NCBI RefSeq assembly: GCF_900113745.1
Contig: NZ_FOQL01000001.1
Span: 744,001 to 808,000 of the forward strand
Source of the DNA: Pseudomonas guineae
GTDB taxonomy: Bacteria > Pseudomonadota > Gammaproteobacteria > Pseudomonadales > Pseudomonadaceae
Length of the DNA: 64,000 bases
Direction of reading: 5' to 3'
Part shown: positions 59,972 to 64,000 of the stretch, in pieces
How positions within the stretch are numbered: position 1 is the stretch's first letter
How the letters are laid out: every line of letters begins with the position of its first letter
Notes under the pieces: generated by a model
What the model was told of the DNA's origin: nothing
Seen by the model: only the letters and a program-made list of their open reading frames with translations
Database searches by the model: none
Position numbers and translations under genes: made by a program

Positions 59972-62900
59972 ATGGCTTTTACTGATCCCTTTATCCGTCG
60001 CCCGGTACTGGCGACTGTGGTCAGTCTGTTGATCATCCTGCTTGGCTTCCAGGCATTCAGCAAACTGACCATCCGCCAGTATCCGCAGATGGAAAACGCC
60101 CTGATCACGGTGACCACGGCTTACCCCGGGGCAAATGCCGAGACCATCCAGGGCTATATCACCCAGCCGCTGCAGCAGAGCCTGGCCAGCGCCGACGGCA
60201 TTGATTACATGACCTCGGTGAGTCGGCAGAACGTGTCGATCATCTCGATCTATGCGCGCATTGGTGCCAACAGCGACCGTTTGTTCACCGAGTTGCTGGC
60301 CAAGGCCAATGAGGTGAAAAACCAGCTACCGCAGGACGCTCAAGATCCGGTGTTGAGCAAGGAAGCTGCTGACTCCACGGCGCTGATGTACGTCAGTTTC
60401 TACAGCGATGAACTGTCCAACCCGCAGATCACCGACTACCTGTCCCGAGTGATTCAGCCCAAGCTAGCCACCTTGCCCGGTATGGCTGAGGCGGAGATCC
60501 TCGGCAACCAGGTATTCGCCATGCGCCTGTGGCTCGATCCGGTGAAGATGGGCGCCTACGGCGTGACTGCTGGCGACGTTAACAGTGCCGTGCGTAAGTA
60601 CAACTTCCTCTCCGCCGCCGGCGAGGTGAAAGGCGAGTACGTGGTCACCAGCATTAATGCTGAAACCGACCTCAAGTCAGCCGAGGCCTTTGCCGCCATC
60701 CCACTGAAAACCGTGGGTGACAGCCGCGTATTGATCCGCGATGTCGCACGGGTGGAGATGGGCGCAGAAAGTTACGACTCGATCAGCTCCTTCGATGGCA
60801 CGCCGTCGGTGTATATCGCCATCAAAGGCACACCTGGGGCCAACCCGCTGGATGTGATCAAGGAGGTGCGTAAGGTCATGCCCGACCTTGAGTCGCAACT
60901 GCCGCCAAACCTTAAGGTATCGATCGCCTACGACGCCACGCTGTTTATTCAGGCCTCGATCGATGAGGTGGTGAAAACCCTGTTCGAAGCGGTACTAATC
61001 GTCATAGTCGTGGTGTTCCTGTTCCTCGGGGCCTTCCGCTCGGTGCTGATCCCGGTGATCACCATTCCGCTGTCGATGATCGGCGTGCTGTTCTTCATGC
61101 AGCTGATGGGCTATTCGATCAACCTGCTGACGCTGCTGGCCATGGTGCTGGCCATCGGCCTGGTGGTGGATGACGCCATCGTGGTGGTAGAGAACATTCA
61201 CCGGCACATCGAAGACGGCAAAACACCGTTCGATGCGGCTATTGAGGGCGCAAGAGAGATTGCCGTTCCAGTGGTCTCGATGACCATCACCCTGGCAGCG
61301 GTATACGCGCCCATCGGCTTCCTTGAAGGGCTCACGGGCGCCTTGTTCAAAGAGTTCGCCTTGACCCTGGCGGGCGCCGTGATCATCTCTGGCATCGTCG
61401 CCCTGACCCTGTCGCCGATGATGTGCGCCAAACTGCTGCGCCATGAAGAGAACCCGTCCGGCCTGGCACACAAGCTCGACCAAATCTTCGACGGCCTCAA
61501 GCAGCGCTATCAGCGTGCCCTGCACGGCACTCTCGATACACGCCCGGTAGTATTGGTGTTCGCGGTGATCGTCATGTGCCTGATCCCCGTTCTGCTTAAG
61601 TTCACCAAGAACGAGCTGGCCCCGGAAGAAGACCAAGGCATCATTTTCATGATTGCCAATGCGCCGCAGCCGACCAACCTGGAATACCTGAACAAATACA
61701 CCGACGAGTTCGTCAGCATCTTCAAGGAGTTCCCCGAGTACTACTCTTCGTTCCAGATCAACGGTTTCAACGGCGTGCAATCAGGTATAGGCGGCTTTCT
61801 GATGACGCCGTGGAACGAACGTGAACGCACGCAAATGGAGATTCTGCCCGAGGTGCAAGGTCGCTTGTCACAGATTGCCGGCCTGCAAATATTCGGCTTC
61901 AACCTGCCTTCACTACCGGGTACGGGTCAGGGCCTACCGTTCCAGTTCGTGATCAACACCCCGAGCGACTATCAGTCACTGCTGCAGGTGGCGGAGAAGG
62001 TCAAAACACGCGCGGTGGAATCGGGCAAGTTTGCCTTCCTCGACGTTGACCTGGCCTTTGACAAGCCGGAAGTGGTGGTGGAAATCGACCGTGAAAAAGC
62101 TGCACAAATGGGCGTTTCCATGGAAGACCTCGGGCTGACGCTGGCCAGCTTACTCGGTGAAGGTGAGATCAACCGGTTCACCATCGACGGCCGCAGTTAC
62201 AAGGTGATTGCCCAGGTCGAGCGCGCCTACCGCGACAATCCGCAGTGGCTAAGCAGCTATTACGTGAAGAGCGAAAGCGGCGCGATGCTGGCCCTATCGA
62301 CGCTGGTTAAGGTCAGTGACCGCGCACGGCCAACTCAGCTCAACCAGTTCCAGCAGCTCAACTCGGCGATCATCCAGGGCGTGCCAATCGTCAGCATGGG
62401 TGAGGCCATCGAAACCGTTGAGCAGATCATGCGTGAGGAAGCGCCAGCAGGCTTTGCCTACGATTTTGCTGGGGCATCACGCCAGCTGGTACAAGAAGGC
62501 AGCGCGCTGTACGTGACCTTCGGCCTGGCTCTGGCGCTGATTTTCTTGGTGCTGGCGGCGCAGTTTGAAAGCTTCCGCGACCCGCTGGTGATCATGGTCA
62601 CGGTGCCGTTATCGATCTGTGGCGCATTGATCCCGCTGTTCCTTGGCTTCTCGAGCATGAATATCTACACCCAGGTCGGCCTGGTGACGCTGATTGGTTT
62701 GATCACCAAGCACGGCATCCTGATCGTCGAGTTCGCCAACCAACTGCGTCGTGAGAAAGGCCTTTCGCGGCGTGAAGCGGTCGAGGAAGCCGCAGCCATT
62801 CGCCTGCGCCCGGTGCTGATGACCACAGCCGCCATGGTGTTCGGCATGGTGCCACTGATCTTGGCAACTGGCGCGGGCGCCGTGAGCCGTTTCGACATAG

Positions 62901-63022
62901 GCCTGGTGATCGCCACCGGCATGTCGATCGGCACTTTGTTCACCCTGTTCGTGCTGCCCTGTGTGTACAGCTTGCTGGCCCAGCCCGACCCATCGCCTAA
63001 GCAGGCTCAAGCTCACGACTGA
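59972..63022 (+). CDS. mexW: RND efflux transporter (MexW-like)
   Basis: A 1016-residue RND-type proton/drug antiporter with twelve membrane helices and two large periplasmic loops. Proton-relay residues are visible: the Asp pair in GLVVDDAIVVVENIHRH (near 405) and the Lys in LITKHGILIVEFANQ (near 910-920). The start MAFTDPFIRRPVLATVVSLLI is typical. The ATG has AAAGGAA upstream. It is co-transcribed with mexV (27 bases apart). No outer-membrane factor gene follows, as for MexVW, which uses OprM. Substrates are probably several antibiotics and dyes, inferred from the family. Confidence 0.88.
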   Translation: MAFTDPFIRRPVLATVVSLLIILLGFQAFSKLTIRQYPQMENALITVTTAYPGANAETIQGYITQPLQQSLASADGIDYMTSVSRQNVSIISIYARIGANSDRLFTELLAKANEVKNQLPQDAQDPVLSKEAADSTALMYVSFYSDELSNPQITDYLSRVIQPKLATLPGMAEAEILGNQVFAMRLWLDPVKMGAYGVTAGDVNSAVRKYNFLSAAGEVKGEYVVTSINAETDLKSAEAFAAIPLKTVGDSRVLIRDVARVEMGAESYDSISSFDGTPSVYIAIKGTPGANPLDVIKEVRKVMPDLESQLPPNLKVSIAYDATLFIQASIDEVVKTLFEAVLIVIVVVFLFLGAFRSVLIPVITIPLSMIGVLFFMQLMGYSINLLTLLAMVLAIGLVVDDAIVVVENIHRHIEDGKTPFDAAIEGAREIAVPVVSMTITLAAVYAPIGFLEGLTGALFKEFALTLAGAVIISGIVALTLSPMMCAKLLRHEENPSGLAHKLDQIFDGLKQRYQRALHGTLDTRPVVLVFAVIVMCLIPVLLKFTKNELAPEEDQGIIFMIANAPQPTNLEYLNKYTDEFVSIFKEFPEYYSSFQINGFNGVQSGIGGFLMTPWNERERTQMEILPEVQGRLSQIAGLQIFGFNLPSLPGTGQGLPFQFVINTPSDYQSLLQVAEKVKTRAVESGKFAFLDVDLAFDKPEVVVEIDREKAAQMGVSMEDLGLTLASLLGEGEINRFTIDGRSYKVIAQVERAYRDNPQWLSSYYVKSESGAMLALSTLVKVSDRARPTQLNQFQQLNSAIIQGVPIVSMGEAIETVEQIMREEAPAGFAYDFAGASRQLVQEGSALYVTFGLALALIFLVLAAQFESFRDPLVIMVTVPLSICGALIPLFLGFSSMNIYTQVGLVTLIGLITKHGILIVEFANQLRREKGLSRREAVEEAAAIRLRPVLMTTAAMVFGMVPLILATGAGAVSRFDIGLVIATGMSIGTLFTLFVLPCVYSLLAQPDPSPKQAQAHD

Positions 63023-63055
63023 ACCAGCGGCAGACTGCCATGGATGGCAGGTCAC

Positions 63056-63083
63056 AAAAAAGCCCTGCATAGCAGGGCTTTTT
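63056..63083. terminator. Bidirectional terminator after mexW
   Basis: An 8-bp stem (AGCCCTGC / GCAGGGCT) with a 3-base loop, flanked by A residues before and T residues after. It serves mexW on the plus strand and the small exported protein gene on the minus strand. Confidence 0.88.
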
Positions 63084-63114
63084 CAAGGGCTCACTTGGTT
63101 GCCAGCCAGCAGAA

Positions 63115-63342
63115 CTAGCCTTGCACACCTGCGCCTTGGGTCAGGCTGAACATAAACAACAGCAGGTCTTGGTCCGGGCGCATCACCTCGGTCAGTCGTG
63201 CCTGGGGTGGTAATGGGCAATAACCCAGCTGCTGGTTAAGCGTGATGACTTGGGGGCTGGCTTCCTGCCAAGCCGCCGCCGCCAGTGAGGCCACGCTAAG
63301 TGCGGCCACCAAGAACAGACCTCGTGCAATTTCTAACTTCAT
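63115..63342 (-). CDS. Small exported protein of unknown function
   Basis: A 75-residue protein with a clear signal peptide (MKLEIARGLFLVAALSVASLAAAA, cleavage near residue 24). The mature part of about 50 residues has a single Cys (QQLGYCPLPP) and a hydrophobic stretch LLLFMFSLTQG. I do not recognise a family. The ATG at 63342 has AAGAGG at good spacing and a terminator follows, so it looks like a genuine single-gene unit. Confidence 0.7.
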   Translation of the reverse strand: MKLEIARGLFLVAALSVASLAAAAWQEASPQVITLNQQLGYCPLPPQARLTEVMRPDQDLLLFMFSLTQGAGVQG

Positions 63343-63692
63343 TACTGCAACCTCTTGATAGCGCTGCCAAACGCTGTTTACTTACCCTAGACCACTGATA
63401 AACCTAGCGGCGCACTTAGTGACCAACGGTGGTTACTGCGAACGCGGCCGACAACCCGGTCATCCTGATCCACAAGCCAGCCATCTAGCAGGCAGACCTT
63501 CGAACCATACGACTGCCAATGGTTCAACCGTTGATCAAAGCAAAGGCTGGCGCCGTATCCCCGTGAGCGGAGGTAACACGCCAGAGTCACTTAACTGCCC
63601 ATGTGCATTAGAGCGGTGCGCAATAGCGCTAGCGGTTTTAAACAGTCGCAGGCCAACCACAGCCAATAAAAATCTCCGCCCACACGGCAAAA

Positions 63693-63723
63693 GCAGCGTG
63701 GTAGAGCACATCCTGGTGAGGTC
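63693..63723 (+). other. tRNA-like fragment, possibly decayed
   Basis: The stretch GTGGTAGAGCACATCCT followed by GGTGAGGTC looks like the D arm to variable loop of a threonine tRNA (GTTGGTAGAGCACATCCTTGGTAAGGATGAGGTC) with part of the anticodon arm missing. No acceptor stem or T arm can be found around it. Confidence 0.3.
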
Positions 63724-63852
63724 ATAACAAGAAGCGCTTATGCAGATCATCCGCACAGGGCTGATTGACAGGCTCCAGTCCGGGAGCGCGTATTAATCAA
63801 AGCAATTGCCATACCGCTTTGCCGCACGGGACTGTTATAGCGCAGAAAAATG

Positions 63853-63879
63853 AAAACCCCGTGACAGGCACGGGGTTTT
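63853..63879 (-). terminator. Terminator after groEL
   Basis: An 11-bp perfect stem (AAAACCCCGTG / CACGGGGTTTT) with a 5-base loop; on the minus strand it ends in TTTT. Confidence 0.9.
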
Positions 63880-63930
63880 CTTTACAGCTGACAAGCCGCC
63901 TGGCGGCGGCCTGCTAGGGGCCGGGCTGGC

Positions 63931-64000
63931 TTACATCATGCCGCCCATGCCACCCATACCACCCATGTCTGGCATACCACCACCAGCCGGCTTGTCTTCA
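63931..64000 (-). CDS. groEL: Chaperonin GroEL, C-terminal end only
   Basis: The last 22 residues of GroEL are encoded on the minus strand: EDKPAGG, then the Gly/Met-rich tail GGMGGMGGMM and a TAA stop at 63931-63933. This flexible tail projects into the chaperonin cavity and is diagnostic. The rest of the gene lies beyond the window. A strong terminator follows it, so groEL is the last gene of its operon, presumably groES-groEL. Confidence 0.93.
   Translation of the reverse strand, partial: EDKPAGGGMPDMGGMGGMGGMM

Larger units (their letters stand above)
63343..63930. other. Gene-free region between the small exported protein and groEL
   Basis: About 590 bases. Short open frames here (for example 63387-63590 minus and 63419-63727 plus) lack ribosome sites and recognisable products. 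It contains a tRNA-like fragment at 63693-63723 and the groEL terminator at 63853-63879. Confidence 0.55.

Noticed and set aside
60995-61780. 261-residue open frame on the minus strand
   Set aside because: Lies entirely antisense to the mexW coding region; His/Asp/Gln-rich composition is the mirror of the sense codons.
63387-63590. 67-residue minus-strand open frame near groEL
   Set aside because: GTG start without a ribosome site, no signal or domain, and no neighbour support.

Overview
The window is a stretch of Pseudomonas chromosome. Its gene order matches blocks I know from that genus: ackA-pta beside slyD and a glutathione peroxidase; argP-ACT-argO-sodB-bifA-GIDE-lemA-imelysin leading to a MexVW-type pump; olsB-olsA; and groEL. 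Base composition, strong AGGAG-type ribosome sites and tight packing (often ATGA overlaps) fit a medium-to-high-GC pseudomonad that is not P. aeruginosa. No CRISPR array, rRNA operon, intact tRNA, transposase or prophage gene was seen.

Layout. 1-2177: MoxR ATPase (cut by the window edge) and its DUF58 partner. 2186-8949: nitroreductase, glutathione peroxidase, SlyD, a small DUF3565 protein, acetate kinase/phosphotransacetylase, and an LPLAT acyltransferase. 8978-16561: a signalling block with a REC-PAS-GGDEF-EAL regulator, a CHASE-type hybrid kinase with three receiver domains, an OmpA-like lipoprotein and a metallo-beta-lactamase-fold hydrolase. 16730-26445: a MalT-like LuxR regulator, a DUF1329/DUF1302 envelope pair, an acyl-CoA ligase and a thiolase, probably for uptake and activation of a fatty-acid-like substrate. 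26510-31165: a cardiolipin-synthase-like phospholipase D, a small membrane protein coupled to a serine hydrolase, an oxygen-binding di-iron (ODP) type protein with an Anr-like box, and a short acyl-CoA-dehydrogenase-like protein.

31316-36222: olsB-olsA (ornithine lipids) behind a Pho-box-like array, ACP phosphodiesterase, then an ArsR-MFS-XenB operon. 36673-40420: codB-pucR-codA for cytosine use, with ATGA overlaps at both junctions and an excellent sigma-54 promoter. 40424-40812: the C-terminal remnant of a membrane fusion protein. 40886-44508: a coiled-coil membrane protein, a small unknown protein, an NAD-dependent epimerase and a saccharopine-dehydrogenase-like reductase. 44549-49758: argP, ACT protein, argO, sodB, bifA. 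49821-51293: lemA and a GIDE/EF-hand protein. 51493-56692: imelysin lipoprotein, di-heme oxidoreductase, second imelysin and DUF1513 protein. 56981-63022: a chemoreceptor, then mexV-mexW. 63115-64000: a small exported protein, a gene-free stretch, and the 3' end of groEL.

The strongest leads are regulatory and contextual. Four promoter signals each fit the biology of the downstream gene: sigma-54 for cytosine use, Pho box for ornithine lipids, Anr box for the oxygen-binding protein, and Fur-like boxes in front of the imelysin cluster and the pump. The least understood units are the imelysin/di-heme/DUF1513 set, the LemA/GIDE-EF-hand pair and the DUF1302/DUF1329 system. I did not find a clearly new defence or mobile system.
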